From contig CAVZLL010000001.1 of NCBI GenBank assembly GCA_963776225.1, forward strand, positions 124,001 to 188,000: a DNA stretch of 64,000 nt, written 5' to 3'. The notes beneath the pieces were generated by a model, which searched no databases, had not been told where the DNA came from, and was given only the letters and a program-made list of their open reading frames with translations. Below, in pieces: positions 7,171-16,321 of this stretch. Numbering within the stretch: the stretch's first letter is position 1; the number at the start of each line of letters is the position of its first letter. The position numbers and the translations under genes are program-made. Origin of the DNA: Bog-756 sp963776225 (GTDB lineage Bacteria; Actinomycetota; Acidimicrobiia; Acidimicrobiales; RAAP-2).

Positions 7171-9813
7171 ATGCCGGAGCAGACGAACGGACGGGGTGCG
7201 GGTGCGGCCCGGCCGCGCGGTGTCCCCGAGAAGCCCGGCCTCGAAGGTCTCGAGCAGCGCTGGTCGACCCGGTGGGACGAGGCCGGCACCTACGCGTTCG
7301 ACAAGAGCGTCCCGCGGGAGGGTGTCTTCTCCATCGACACCCCACCCCCGACCGTGTCGGGTTCGCTCCACATCGGCCACGTCTTCTCGTACACCCACAC
7401 CGACCTCGTCGCCCGGTACCACCGGATGCGGGGCAAGGCGGTCTTCTACCCGATGGGGTGGGACGACAACGGCCTGCCGACCGAGCGGCGCGCCCAGAAC
7501 TACTTCGGTGTGCGCTGTGACCCGAGCCTGCCCTTCGACGCCGACTTCCTCCCTCCCGACAGACCGGGCAAGGAACCGGTCGCCATCTCGCGACCCAATT
7601 TCGTGGCGCTGTGCCAGCAGCTCACCGCGGAGGACGAGCAGGCCTTCGAACGGCTCTGGCGCGCCCTCGGCCTCTCGGTGGACTGGTCGCACACCTACGC
7701 GACCATCTCGGAGCGGGCCAGGCGGGTGTCCCAGCGCGGGTTCGTGCGCCTCGCCCGGCGCGGCCAGGTCGTCCAGCGCACCGCCCCGACCCTCTGGGAC
7801 GTCGACTTCCGGACCGCGGTGAGCCAGGCCGAGCTCGAGGACCGTGAGCGCCCCGGTGCCTACCACCGCCTGCGCTTCCCGAGAGTCGGCGCCGGTGGGG
7901 ACGTCGAGATCGAGACCACCCGGCCCGAGCTGCTCCCCGCCTGCGTCGCCCTGGTGGCCCATCCCGGCGACGAGCGCTTCGGTCCCCTGTTCGGCACCGA
8001 GGTCAGCACCCCGCTGTTCGGGGTCCGGGTGCCGGTGCTCGCCCACGAGCTGGCCGACCCGGAGAAGGGGACCGGGATCGCCATGATCTGCACCTTCGGT
8101 GACACCACCGACGTGGTCTGGTGGCGCGAGCTCTCCCTCCCCACCCGGACCGTGGTCGGCCGCGACGGCCGGCTGCTCCCGGTCGAATGGGGCTCCGACG
8201 GGTGGGCGAGCGACGACCCGACCGAGGCGGCGGCCCACTACGACCAACTGGCCGGGCGCTCGGTCACCCAGGCACGGACCCGGATCGTCGAGCAGCTGGC
8301 CGCGGCGGGTGCGATGGTCGGTGACCCGAGGCCCATCACCCACCCGGTCAAGTTCTACGAGAAGGGCGACCGGCCGCTCGAGATCGTCTCGTCCCGGCAG
8401 TGGTTCATCGAGACCCTGCCGCTCAAGGACCGCCTGCTCGCCCGCGGCGAGGAGCTGCGCTGGCACCCGCCCTACATGGCCCACCGCTACCGGTCCTGGG
8501 TGGAGGGGCTCAACGCCGACTGGAACATCAGCCGACAGCGGTTCTTCGGGGTCCCGTTCCCGGTCTGGTACCCGGTCGGCGCGGACGGCGAGGTCGACTA
8601 CGGCACCCCGATCCTGGCCGGGGAGGACCGCCTCCCGGTGGATCCGTCGACCGACCTGCCCGACGGGTACAGCGCGGACCGGCGCGGCGTGCCCGGCGGC
8701 TTCGTCGGCGACCCCGACGTGATGGACACCTGGGCGACCTCGTCGCTCACACCCCAGATCGCCGGCGGTTGGGTGGACGATCCCGATCTCTTCTCCCGGG
8801 TCTTCCCGATGGACCTCCGCCCCCAGGCCCACGAGATCATCCGGACCTGGCTGTTCTCGACCGTGGTCCGGGCCGAGCTCGAGCACGGGATGCTCCCCTG
8901 GTCCGACGCGGCCATCTCGGGATGGGTGCTCGACCCGGACCGCAAGAAGATGTCCAAGTCGAAGGGCGCGGTGGTCACCCCGCTGCCGCTCATCGAGCAG
9001 CACGGAGCCGACGCGGTGCGCTACTGGGCGGCCGCGGGCCGGCCGGGCACCGACACCGCGTTCGACGAGGGCCAGATGAAGGTCGGCCGGCGGCTGGCCA
9101 TGAAGGTGCTCAACGCGTCGCGCTTCGCGCTCGGACGGATCACCGACGAGGAAGGCGTCACCGTCATGCCCGGCATCGACGCGGTGAGCGCACCGTTGGA
9201 CCGGGCGGTCCTCGGCCGCCTCGCAGCCGTCGTGGACGAGGCGACGGTCGCCTTCGAGTCCTACGACTACGCCCGCGCGCTCGAGCGCACCGAGGCCTTC
9301 TTCTGGTCGTTCTGCGACGACTACCTCGAGCTGGTCAAGTCCCGCGCGTACGGCTCGGCGGGCGACCCGGCCACCGCGTCGGCGCGGGGAGCGCTCGCGG
9401 TCGCCCTCTCGGTGCTGCTCCGTCTGCTCGCTCCGATCCTCCCCTTCGTCACCGAGGAGGTCTGGTCCTGGTGGCAGGAGGGCTCGATCCACACCGCGGG
9501 CTGGCCCACGGTCGAGGAGCTGGGGATCGCCGTCCCCGGCGCGGCCGGCCCGCAGGGCGTCGACGTGGCGACCGACGCGGTGCTCGACGTGACGTCCGAA
9601 GTGCTCGGCCAGGTCCGCCGGGCCAAGACCGCGGCCAAGCGCTCGATGCGGGCGTCGGTGGAGACGCTGGTGGTCACCGACACCCCGTCCCGGATCGACG
9701 CCCTGCGCTCCGCCGAGGAGGACCTGCGTAATGCGGGGGGGGTGATCCGGCTGGTCACCCACGAGTCGGAGTCGGACCAGCCGTCCGTCGAGGTCGTGCT
9801 CGCCGACGAGTGA
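7171..9813 (+). CDS. valS: Valyl-tRNA synthetase
   Basis: Class I aminoacyl-tRNA synthetase charging tRNA-Val, 880 residues from ATG 7171. HIGH motif in GSLHIGHVFSYTHTD (about residue 67), editing domain with IETTRPELLPACVALVAHP, and KMSKS in DRKKMSKSKGAVVTP (about residue 592). The anticodon-binding C-terminus is present, without an obvious long coiled-coil tail. The wording of the active site (TVSGSLHIGHVFSYTHTD, WDVDFRTAVSQAELEDRE) recalls the archaeal-like ValRS type found in some bacterial groups. A very long open frame on the opposite strand is a GC artefact. Divergent from cysS. Confidence 0.95.
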   Translation: MPEQTNGRGAGAARPRGVPEKPGLEGLEQRWSTRWDEAGTYAFDKSVPREGVFSIDTPPPTVSGSLHIGHVFSYTHTDLVARYHRMRGKAVFYPMGWDDNGLPTERRAQNYFGVRCDPSLPFDADFLPPDRPGKEPVAISRPNFVALCQQLTAEDEQAFERLWRALGLSVDWSHTYATISERARRVSQRGFVRLARRGQVVQRTAPTLWDVDFRTAVSQAELEDRERPGAYHRLRFPRVGAGGDVEIETTRPELLPACVALVAHPGDERFGPLFGTEVSTPLFGVRVPVLAHELADPEKGTGIAMICTFGDTTDVVWWRELSLPTRTVVGRDGRLLPVEWGSDGWASDDPTEAAAHYDQLAGRSVTQARTRIVEQLAAAGAMVGDPRPITHPVKFYEKGDRPLEIVSSRQWFIETLPLKDRLLARGEELRWHPPYMAHRYRSWVEGLNADWNISRQRFFGVPFPVWYPVGADGEVDYGTPILAGEDRLPVDPSTDLPDGYSADRRGVPGGFVGDPDVMDTWATSSLTPQIAGGWVDDPDLFSRVFPMDLRPQAHEIIRTWLFSTVVRAELEHGMLPWSDAAISGWVLDPDRKKMSKSKGAVVTPLPLIEQHGADAVRYWAAAGRPGTDTAFDEGQMKVGRRLAMKVLNASRFALGRITDEEGVTVMPGIDAVSAPLDRAVLGRLAAVVDEATVAFESYDYARALERTEAFFWSFCDDYLELVKSRAYGSAGDPATASARGALAVALSVLLRLLAPILPFVTEEVWSWWQEGSIHTAGWPTVEELGIAVPGAAGPQGVDVATDAVLDVTSEVLGQVRRAKTAAKRSMRASVETLVVTDTPSRIDALRSAEEDLRNAGGVIRLVTHESESDQPSVEVVLADE

Positions 9814-9840
9814 GCGCTTGACGACGCGGCGCCGGCTCGG

Positions 9841-10584
9841 TCAGGCGAGATAGGCGCGCATCGCCGCTTCGCTCATCTCGGCGGGCGTGCCCTCCTGCTC
9901 GACGCGACCGTGGAGCATGATGGCGGCGCGGTCGGCCACCGAGAGGGCGGTCGTCACGAACTGCTCGACCAGCAGGATGGTGATGCCCTGCCGGGAGAGC
10001 TGGCCCACCAGGTCGTAGAGCTCGGAGACCACAAGCGGTGCGAGCCCCATGGAGAGCTCGTCGAGGAGGAGCACCCGCGGATGGGTCACCAGGCAGCGCG
10101 AGATGGCCAGCATCTGCTGCTCACCGCCCGAGAGGGTGCCGGCCATCTGGCGGCGCCGATCGCGCAGCCGCGGGAAGGTCGCGAACGTCTCCTCCTCGAC
10201 CTCCTTCGCGTTCAGGCCGCCCCGGTAGGTCCAGATGCGCAGGTTCTCGCGTACGGTGAGGTTGGGGAAGATCCCCCGGCCCTCGGGGATCGCGCACACC
10301 CCCTGGCGGACCAGCTTCTCGGTCGGGGTCCGGCCGGTGGGCACCCCCCCGATGAGCACCTCACCTGCGGTCGGTCGCATCAGCCCCCCGATGACCCGGA
10401 GCAGCGTCGACTTGCCTGCGCCGTTGGGCCCGAGCAGCGCGAAGACACTGCCCGGCGGCACCTCGAGGTCGACGCCGTGGAGGACCTCGATGCGCCCGTA
10501 GGCGGCGCGCAGCCCGCGCACGGTCACACTCGGGGGGAGGGTGGTGGTGCTGGCGTCCGCGGTCGCGGTCGCCGGGCCGGTCAC
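9841..10584 (-). CDS. livF: Branched-chain amino acid-type ABC transporter ATPase LivF
   Basis: A 247-residue ATP-binding subunit of a HAAT-family importer. Walker A GPNGAGKS, Q-loop region IPEGRGIFPNLTVRENL, signature LSGGEQQMLAISR, Walker B VLLLDELSMGLAP and switch His replaced by Gln (LLVEQFV), the usual LivF form. GTG 10584 overlaps the livG stop by 4 nt (GTGA), indicating translational coupling. It is the last gene of the importer operon. The substrate class is branched-chain amino acids, amides or urea-like compounds. Confidence 0.93.
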   Translation of the reverse strand: MTGPATATADASTTTLPPSVTVRGLRAAYGRIEVLHGVDLEVPPGSVFALLGPNGAGKSTLLRVIGGLMRPTAGEVLIGGVPTGRTPTEKLVRQGVCAIPEGRGIFPNLTVRENLRIWTYRGGLNAKEVEEETFATFPRLRDRRRQMAGTLSGGEQQMLAISRCLVTHPRVLLLDELSMGLAPLVVSELYDLVGQLSRQGITILLVEQFVTTALSVADRAAIMLHGRVEQEGTPAEMSEAAMRAYLA

Positions 10585-11507
10585 TCGGCCACCTCCGACG
10601 CGCCCGCGTCGGCGGGACGCCCCGGGCGCTCGACGCCGAGGACCGCGACCGCGCCGGCGGGTCCGGCGTGCTCGGCCACGGCGCCGAGATAGGCGGCCTG
10701 GACCATCGGGTCCCGGCGGATCTCCTCGGGCCGGCCCGACGCGATGACGTCCCCGAAGTCGAGCACGTAGATGTAATCGCAGATGCGCATGACCAGCTCC
10801 ATGTCGTGCTCGACGAGGAGCACGCCCATCCCGCCCCCGGCCAGGGTGGTGAGCAGCTCGCCGAGGCTCTGGCACTCGCTCTCGTCGAGCCCGGAGCCCG
10901 GCTCGTCGAGCAGGAGGAGCTTCGGGCCGATGGCGAGCGCGCGGGCGAGCTCGACCATCCGGGCGAGGCCGGTGGGCATGGCGCTGGCCTGGCGGGACCC
11001 GAGACCGGCGAGGCCGACCCCGCTCAGGAGCCGGTCCGAGGTGCGCACGGCGAGGGATCCCGGACCGGTGGGCCCCTCCTCCCCCGGGCCGTCGGCGGTG
11101 TCGCCGCGGCGTGCCCAGGGGAGCGCCCGCTTGAGGTGTCCCCACTGCCACCACTTGACCGCCGACTCGAGTCCGACCTGGACGTTCTCCCCGGCCGACA
11201 AGGAGCCGAAGAGCTCGAGCCGCTGGAAGGTCCGGGCCAGGCCGAGCCGCGCCCGGCGGTGGGGCTTCATCCGGGTGATGTCGGTGTCGAAGAGCCGGAC
11301 CGTCCCGCGGTCGGGGGCCTGGAGCCCGCTGATGACGTTGAACAGGGTCGTCTTGCCGGCCCCGTTGGGTCCGATGAGCCCGGTCACCGTGCCCGGCTGG
11401 ACGGTCAGGCTCGCATCGGTGAGGGCCGCCACCCCGCCGAAGTGCACCGCCACCTCGGAGACGGTGAGGACCGGTGTGCCGGCCCGGCCGTCCTCAGCCG
11501 GCGGCAC
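10581..11507 (-). CDS. livG: Branched-chain amino acid-type ABC transporter ATPase LivG
   Basis: A 308-residue ATPase subunit. Walker A GPNGAGKT, the LivG-typical LARTFQRLELFGSLSAGENV, Walker B LLLLDEPGSGLDESE and switch region LLVEHDMELVM. The canonical LSGG signature is not clear: the equivalent helix reads ASAMPTGLARMVELARAL, so ALSGG is degenerated to MPTG, a form seen in many LivG proteins. An insert of about 45 residues rich in Gly/Pro (ARRGDTADGPGEEG) sits before the signature. GTG 11507 overlaps the permease 3' end by 14 nt. Confidence 0.9.
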   Translation of the reverse strand: MPPAEDGRAGTPVLTVSEVAVHFGGVAALTDASLTVQPGTVTGLIGPNGAGKTTLFNVISGLQAPDRGTVRLFDTDITRMKPHRRARLGLARTFQRLELFGSLSAGENVQVGLESAVKWWQWGHLKRALPWARRGDTADGPGEEGPTGPGSLAVRTSDRLLSGVGLAGLGSRQASAMPTGLARMVELARALAIGPKLLLLDEPGSGLDESECQSLGELLTTLAGGGMGVLLVEHDMELVMRICDYIYVLDFGDVIASGRPEEIRRDPMVQAAYLGAVAEHAGPAGAVAVLGVERPGRPADAGASEVAE

Positions 11508-13437
11508 GTGATCCTCCGGCGATCGCGGGGCCGCCGAGCTGCGGCCGTGATGCCGCGACGTCGGAGCCGGCGTCCATCGGTGCTTTGACCCAGGGCAGCC
11601 GGAACTGGAGTGCCTCGATCCCGAGCAGCCCGCCCGCCGCCCGGCCGATGAGGATGATGCCCGCCCCGGCGAAGAGCCCGACTCCGTTGGGCCAGACCTG
11701 GTTGAGCACGACGTAGGTGGCGGCCGCCAGGAACGCACCCGACACGGTGCGGATGCTCCAGATGGTCACGAAGAGCACGAAGATGATCCCCGGGAAGATG
11801 TCGAAGTCGCTCGTGCCGACGACACCCTGGACGGTTCCGTAGAGCGCGCCCGCCAGGCCGGCCATGGCCGCCGCGATGGCGAAGACCGCCACCTTGGTGA
11901 ACCCGATGTGGAGCCCGACCGTGGCATAGGCCGCGGGCGAGTCGTTGACCGCCACCAGCCGCCGGCCGAACAGGCTGCGCCGGATGGCGAGCACCAGCCA
12001 GGCGGCCAACACGAAGACGGCGGTCACCAGGAGGAACTCCGCCTGGTTCCCCCCGAAGGAGAGCCCGGGCAGGACGATGCGCCCGATGCTGACCCCGCCC
12101 GAGCCGTAGATGTGCGCGTCGGTGAAGAACCCGGTGGCCACCGCGTCGGCGAAGGCGAAGGTGGCCAACGCGAGGTAGAGGTCGCTCAGACGGACGGTCG
12201 GGAGGGCGACGAGCGCCCCGATGCCGGCGCAGACCGCGGTTGCGGCCAGCAGGCCGAGGACCGATCCTCCGCCGGCGATCTTGCCCATGACGAACGCGCC
12301 GATCCCCATGAACGAGAACTGGCAGAGCGAGACCTGGCCCGAGTAGCCGGTGAGGAGCACCAGCGAGAGGCCCACGACGCCCAGGGTCATGATCGCCCCG
12401 CCCAGGTCCAGCACGGTGGTTCCCTTGAAGTCGGTGTTGCCGAAGACCAGGGCGGTCACCACGGCGACGGCGAAGAAGGCACCGCCCGCCACCAACGACT
12501 CCCAGCCGCTCGCCACCCGCGGGACCCGCATGGTGGTGAGGCGCCCGACCGCCCGGAGCCGGACCGACGGCAGGGTGACCAGGGCGGCGAACAGGAACAC
12601 CATGGGCAGCGCGTAGGTGATGTCCGGCACCAGGTTCTGGGGAACGTGGGGCAGGACGTAATTGATCACGTAGTTCTCGGCGAGGCCGATCCCGATGGCG
12701 GCGGCGAAGGTCACCGCGATGTTCTTGAGCCGGCCGACGATGGCGGCGGCGTACCCGTTGACCACCAGCAGGGTCATCGCCTCGATGCTGATGCCGGTGG
12801 TCTGGGTCGGGGCGAGCAGCACCCCGGCCAGCGCCGCCATCATGAAGCCCAGGATCCAGCCGTACTGGCTCATCCTGTTGGGCGAGACCCCGGACATGGA
12901 GAGCAGGTCCGGGTCGTCGACGACCGCACGCAGGGCGTACCCGGTGCGGGTGCTGTAGAAGAGCACCCGCAGCAGGGCGGCGACGGCGAGGGCCACCCCG
13001 ATGATGAGCACCTCCTGGTACTGGATGTTGATGCCGACCAGCCGGAACTGGCCCGACACCATGTTGTTGACCGCCCGCTGGGTGGTCGGGCTCCAGATCA
13101 GCGTGGCCAAGCCGGTGAGGATGACCAGCAGCCCGAGGGTGACCATGACCGGCCGCTCGGCCGAGGCCCCGTGCAGCCGCCGCATGAGGACGCGCTCGAC
13201 GAGCGCGCCGGCCACCGACGCCCCGACCACCAGGATGATGACCAGCGCAAGGAGCACCGGCACGTGGTGGGCCGACACCAGCTCCCAGTAGCAGAAGGCG
13301 GCCACCATCCCGACCGCGCCCTGGGCGAAATTGAACACCCCGGAGGTCGTGTAGGTGACCACCAGCCCGGTCGCCGCGATTGCGTAGCCGGCACCCAGCA
13401 TGACCCCGAACACGGTGTACTGCAGGAACTCGCTCAC
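11494..13437 (-). CDS. livHM: Fused LivH-LivM permease
   Basis: A 647-residue polytopic protein joining both permease subunits of the importer. Residues about 1-290 match LivH (SGVFNFAQGAVGMV, GYALRAVVDDPDLLSMSGV) and about 330-610 match LivM (GYSGQVSLCQFSFMGIGAFV, LYLALATFAFADAV, FGRRLVAVNDSPAAYATVGL). Each half has about eight hydrophobic segments and an EAA-like cytoplasmic loop. The fused form places one copy of each half per transporter. GTG 13437. The gene lies 60 bp downstream of the binding-protein gene and overlaps livG. Confidence 0.93.
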   Translation of the reverse strand: MSEFLQYTVFGVMLGAGYAIAATGLVVTYTTSGVFNFAQGAVGMVAAFCYWELVSAHHVPVLLALVIILVVGASVAGALVERVLMRRLHGASAERPVMVTLGLLVILTGLATLIWSPTTQRAVNNMVSGQFRLVGINIQYQEVLIIGVALAVAALLRVLFYSTRTGYALRAVVDDPDLLSMSGVSPNRMSQYGWILGFMMAALAGVLLAPTQTTGISIEAMTLLVVNGYAAAIVGRLKNIAVTFAAAIGIGLAENYVINYVLPHVPQNLVPDITYALPMVFLFAALVTLPSVRLRAVGRLTTMRVPRVASGWESLVAGGAFFAVAVVTALVFGNTDFKGTTVLDLGGAIMTLGVVGLSLVLLTGYSGQVSLCQFSFMGIGAFVMGKIAGGGSVLGLLAATAVCAGIGALVALPTVRLSDLYLALATFAFADAVATGFFTDAHIYGSGGVSIGRIVLPGLSFGGNQAEFLLVTAVFVLAAWLVLAIRRSLFGRRLVAVNDSPAAYATVGLHIGFTKVAVFAIAAAMAGLAGALYGTVQGVVGTSDFDIFPGIIFVLFVTIWSIRTVSGAFLAAATYVVLNQVWPNGVGLFAGAGIILIGRAAGGLLGIEALQFRLPWVKAPMDAGSDVAASRPQLGGPAIAGGSRAAG

Positions 13438-13481
13438 CGGATCGTCACGTCCCCCCTCGCATCAGGTCAGATGGTCACGAC

Positions 13482-13495
13482 CGGCCCCCCGGCCG
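13482..13495 (-). terminator. Short hairpin after the binding-protein gene
   Basis: CGGCC-cccc-GGCCG, a 5-bp stem directly after the binding-protein stop at 13497. It could attenuate transcription into the permease genes or stabilise the upstream mRNA end; the stem is short and the call is weak. Confidence 0.3.
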
Positions 13496-13496
13496 C

Positions 13497-14813
13497 TCAG
13501 CTTCCGGGAGGCGTGACGTAGGAGTAGTCGCAACGGTACCCGTTGGTGGCGCTGCTGATCGGAGGATCGTCCACCCGCTGGTACTGACCGTTGGCGATCT
13601 GGCCGAGCAGGTAGCAGTTGCCCACCGTCTTGGCCGCGGGGTTGTTGGGGGCGATGATGTTGTTGCCGCTGAAGCTGGTGATCTTGGACAGGGCCTGGAG
13701 CAGGGAGCCGCGGCTCGGGTCCGAGCCGGCGCCGGCCAGCGCCTGGGAGAAGAGCTGGGCGGAGAGCCACCCGTAGAGGGTGAACAGGTCGGTCTTGAAA
13801 CCCGGGGAGGTCTGCTGCACCCATTTGTTGAAGAGCCCGACGGACGGGATCGCCGGATAGTCCTGGCCGAGGAAGAACGAGGTGTTCTGGTCGACCCGGG
13901 CGCCGTCGACGGCCGACGGCCCGCCGGAGTCGGCCACCAGGCGGTCGGAGTAGCTGGCCGACCCGACGATCACCTGCGGGTGGAAGTTCTGCTGCTGGAG
14001 GTTCTTGAACATCGCCGAGGCGTAGTTCTCGGGGAGCTGGTCGAGGAAGAGGATCTTGACCCCGGCGTTCTTCATCGCGATGACGTTCTGGGTGTAGTCG
14101 GTCTGGGTGACCGGCACGCTCGGGTCGTAGAGGACCTTGTAACCGACCTTCTCCATGACGTACTTCTCGCCGGTCCAGTCGACCTGGGCCGAGGCCTGAT
14201 CGGAGACGACCGTCCCAACCGCGTCGACGTCGTTCGGGAACTTCTTCTTGAAGTACTGGAGCGGTCCCTCCTCCCAGCCGCCGAGGAGCGGCACCGCGCT
14301 GTAGACGTTGGGGAGCTTGGTGGTCGGGATGTCGAGGACGACCGAGACGTCGGGAATCCCCGGGTCCGCGGCGAGGAGGGTGCCGCCGTAGCTGTCCTGC
14401 AGGGAGAACCCGCCGACGAGGGAGAAGTCGGTGTTGATCGCGTTCTGGGTCGCCTGCTTGTTGCCCGCGCCGGTGAACCCGTCGTCACCCGAGTCGACCA
14501 CGATCTTGCGGCCGTGGATCCCACCGGTCGAGTTCACGTACGCCGCATAGGCCTCGGTGCCGACGAGGGCACCCTTGAAGAGCCCGCCGATGGCCAGGGT
14601 CGAGATGTTGCCGACCCGGACCTGGGTCGCGGTGACGCCGGTGTGATCACTGAAGGCGCTCGACGGGATGTGGGAGGTCGACCCACCACCGGATCCGGCG
14701 GCAGTCGTCGTGGTCGACGACGAATTGGTCGAGCTGCACGCAGCGGCCACCAGTGCGACCGCCATCACGATCCCCAGCGCGCCGGTACGGCTCTTCCACG
14801 GTGCTGAACGCAA
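13497..14813 (-). CDS. Periplasmic-binding lipoprotein of the liv-type importer
   Basis: A 438-residue type I periplasmic-binding protein (LivK/AmiC fold) that would deliver substrate to the downstream permease. A lipoprotein signal is present: basic N-terminus, hydrophobic stretch and lipobox VAAAC with the modified Cys at residue 26, then a Ser/Thr-rich linker. Domain markers include VRVGNISTLAIGGLFKG and GIHGRKIVVDSGDDG. TTG 14813 follows a good ribosome-binding site (AAGGGGGAG). The first gene of a four-gene operon (binding protein, LivHM, LivG, LivF). The promoter should lie in 14814-14986, where I see no other gene. Confidence 0.92.
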   Translation of the reverse strand: MRSAPWKSRTGALGIVMAVALVAAACSSTNSSSTTTTAAGSGGGSTSHIPSSAFSDHTGVTATQVRVGNISTLAIGGLFKGALVGTEAYAAYVNSTGGIHGRKIVVDSGDDGFTGAGNKQATQNAINTDFSLVGGFSLQDSYGGTLLAADPGIPDVSVVLDIPTTKLPNVYSAVPLLGGWEEGPLQYFKKKFPNDVDAVGTVVSDQASAQVDWTGEKYVMEKVGYKVLYDPSVPVTQTDYTQNVIAMKNAGVKILFLDQLPENYASAMFKNLQQQNFHPQVIVGSASYSDRLVADSGGPSAVDGARVDQNTSFFLGQDYPAIPSVGLFNKWVQQTSPGFKTDLFTLYGWLSAQLFSQALAGAGSDPSRGSLLQALSKITSFSGNNIIAPNNPAAKTVGNCYLLGQIANGQYQRVDDPPISSATNGYRCDYSYVTPPGS

Positions 14814-14986
14814 GGCTCCCCCTTATCCTGGTCACGGTTCGTCGTCGACGGCTGCGTTGCCCGGCTCTCATGACGGGTCCGGCCGGGTCGAATATGTGAC
14901 TCTACGTCAGAAACTCGGCCGTGTGTCCAGCCCTCCGGCGGAATTGTGCGCCGGGGACGGGCAGGGCCCGGGGCCGACGGAGAGCG

Positions 14987-16224
14987 CTAGCGGGAGACCC
15001 GGCTCCGGACCCCCTCGAGGAACCGCACCGCCCCGAGCGTGGTGTGGCGCGAGCGGATGGTCACCAACACGTCGAACGCGTGCTGGGCCCGCGGGAGCTC
15101 GGCGTAGGCAACCGGCGCGGTCGAGATCTCCCGGAGCCGGTCGACGAAGCGGCGGGCCACAACGGGCGGGACCAGGGTGTCGTTGGTGCCGTGGAGCACG
15201 AACACGGGCGGGGCTTCCGGGGTGATCCGGCGGTCGGGCGAGGCCTGGTCGAAGAGCGGGCGGTCGTCCTCGATGGGGACCTTCATGACCCGGCGGGCCA
15301 GCAACTCGGCCAGCCCCGATCCGTAGGCGCCTCCGACGTCGGGTTCCGCGGTCAGGTCGTAGACGCCGTAGAAAGGGAGGCAGGCCTGCACCGACGTCTC
15401 GGCGTCCTCGAATCCCGGCTGCCACTCGGGAGCATTGGGGGTCAGGGCGGCGAGTGCGGCCAGGTGGCCTCCGGCCGAGCTCCCGGAGAGGGCGATGAAG
15501 TCGGGATCGCCGCCGTACTCTGCGATGTGCTCGCGTACCCAGGCGAGTGCCCGCTTGCAGTCGACGATGTGGGCGGGCCAGGTCGCCTTGGGGCTGAGCC
15601 GGTAGTTGACCGTCACGCAGACCCATCCGCGCCACGCCAGCTCGTCCATCATCGGGAACCCCTGTTCGCGCTTGTCGCCCATCACCCACCCCCCGCCGTG
15701 GAGGTAGACGAGCACCGGGGCCCCCACCGGGACCGGGTCCCGCCGCCTGAGGATGTCGAGCTTGTGCTGGTGGTCGCCGTCACCCCAGTAGTCGATGTTG
15801 CGGATCCGGCGGATCCCGCCGAACCGGAGGGGAACGGCGAGGACCAGCCGCCACCAGTGGGACCAGGCAGGCCGCAGGTCGGTCCCCGGAGCGTCGATCG
15901 GGCCGCTGGCCGCGCCCTCGAGCGCCGAGTCCACCACGGCCCCCGAGCGGTGGGCGACGACCGCCAGCACGACGAACCAGGCCGCGCTGGCCACGATCAG
16001 GGCGAGCCCGGCCTCGGACTGCCAGGCGTGGAGCCCGCCCGCGGCGGAGAAGGCCACCGCGGCGGCCGCCTCGACGACGACCAGGTGGACCGGCAGTTCC
16101 GACGGGATCGACCCGATCACGAAGCTGACCGCGGTGAGGGGCTCGCGCCGGGGGGAGCCCAGGCGTTGACCGGGAGCAGGGCGAAGATCGTGCCGACGGC
16201 GAAGAAGGTCCAGGCCACCCACAC
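14987..16224 (-). CDS. Alpha/beta hydrolase (HSL-type esterase), 5' frameshift
   Basis: Esterase/lipase of the hormone-sensitive-lipase family: oxyanion motif HGGGW, nucleophile elbow GSSAGG, acid region HGTNDTLVP and catalytic His in AQHAFD. The N-terminus has three to four hydrophobic segments, suggesting membrane attachment. The natural start appears to be GTG 16224 (WVAWTFFAVGTIFALLPVNAWAP), but that frame meets the hydrolase frame only if one base is added in the C6 run at 16150-16155. The open frame as written starts upstream of REPLTAVSFV with unrelated residues. A homopolymer sequencing error is the simplest reading. Divergent from the wax-ester synthase, so it may act on neutral lipids. 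Confidence 0.85.
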
Positions 16225-16321
16225 ATCAAAACACCGTTGGCGGCACCGAGGTGAATCCCCCCCGCCGGGTGGGGCATCATCAGGTGTGGGGGGATCGGCG
16301 GACGAGAGCGGGAGGATCTGC

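Noticed and set aside
5725..9762. Very long open frame on the minus strand opposite valS, in frame with cysS
   Set aside because: The part opposite valS is low-complexity Arg/Gly/Asp-rich translation with no domain; it results from high third-position GC. Only 5725-7149 is cysS.
11908..13521. Plus-strand frame opposite the LivHM permease
   Set aside because: Asp/Gly/Arg/His-rich shadow of a hydrophobic protein gene; no family.
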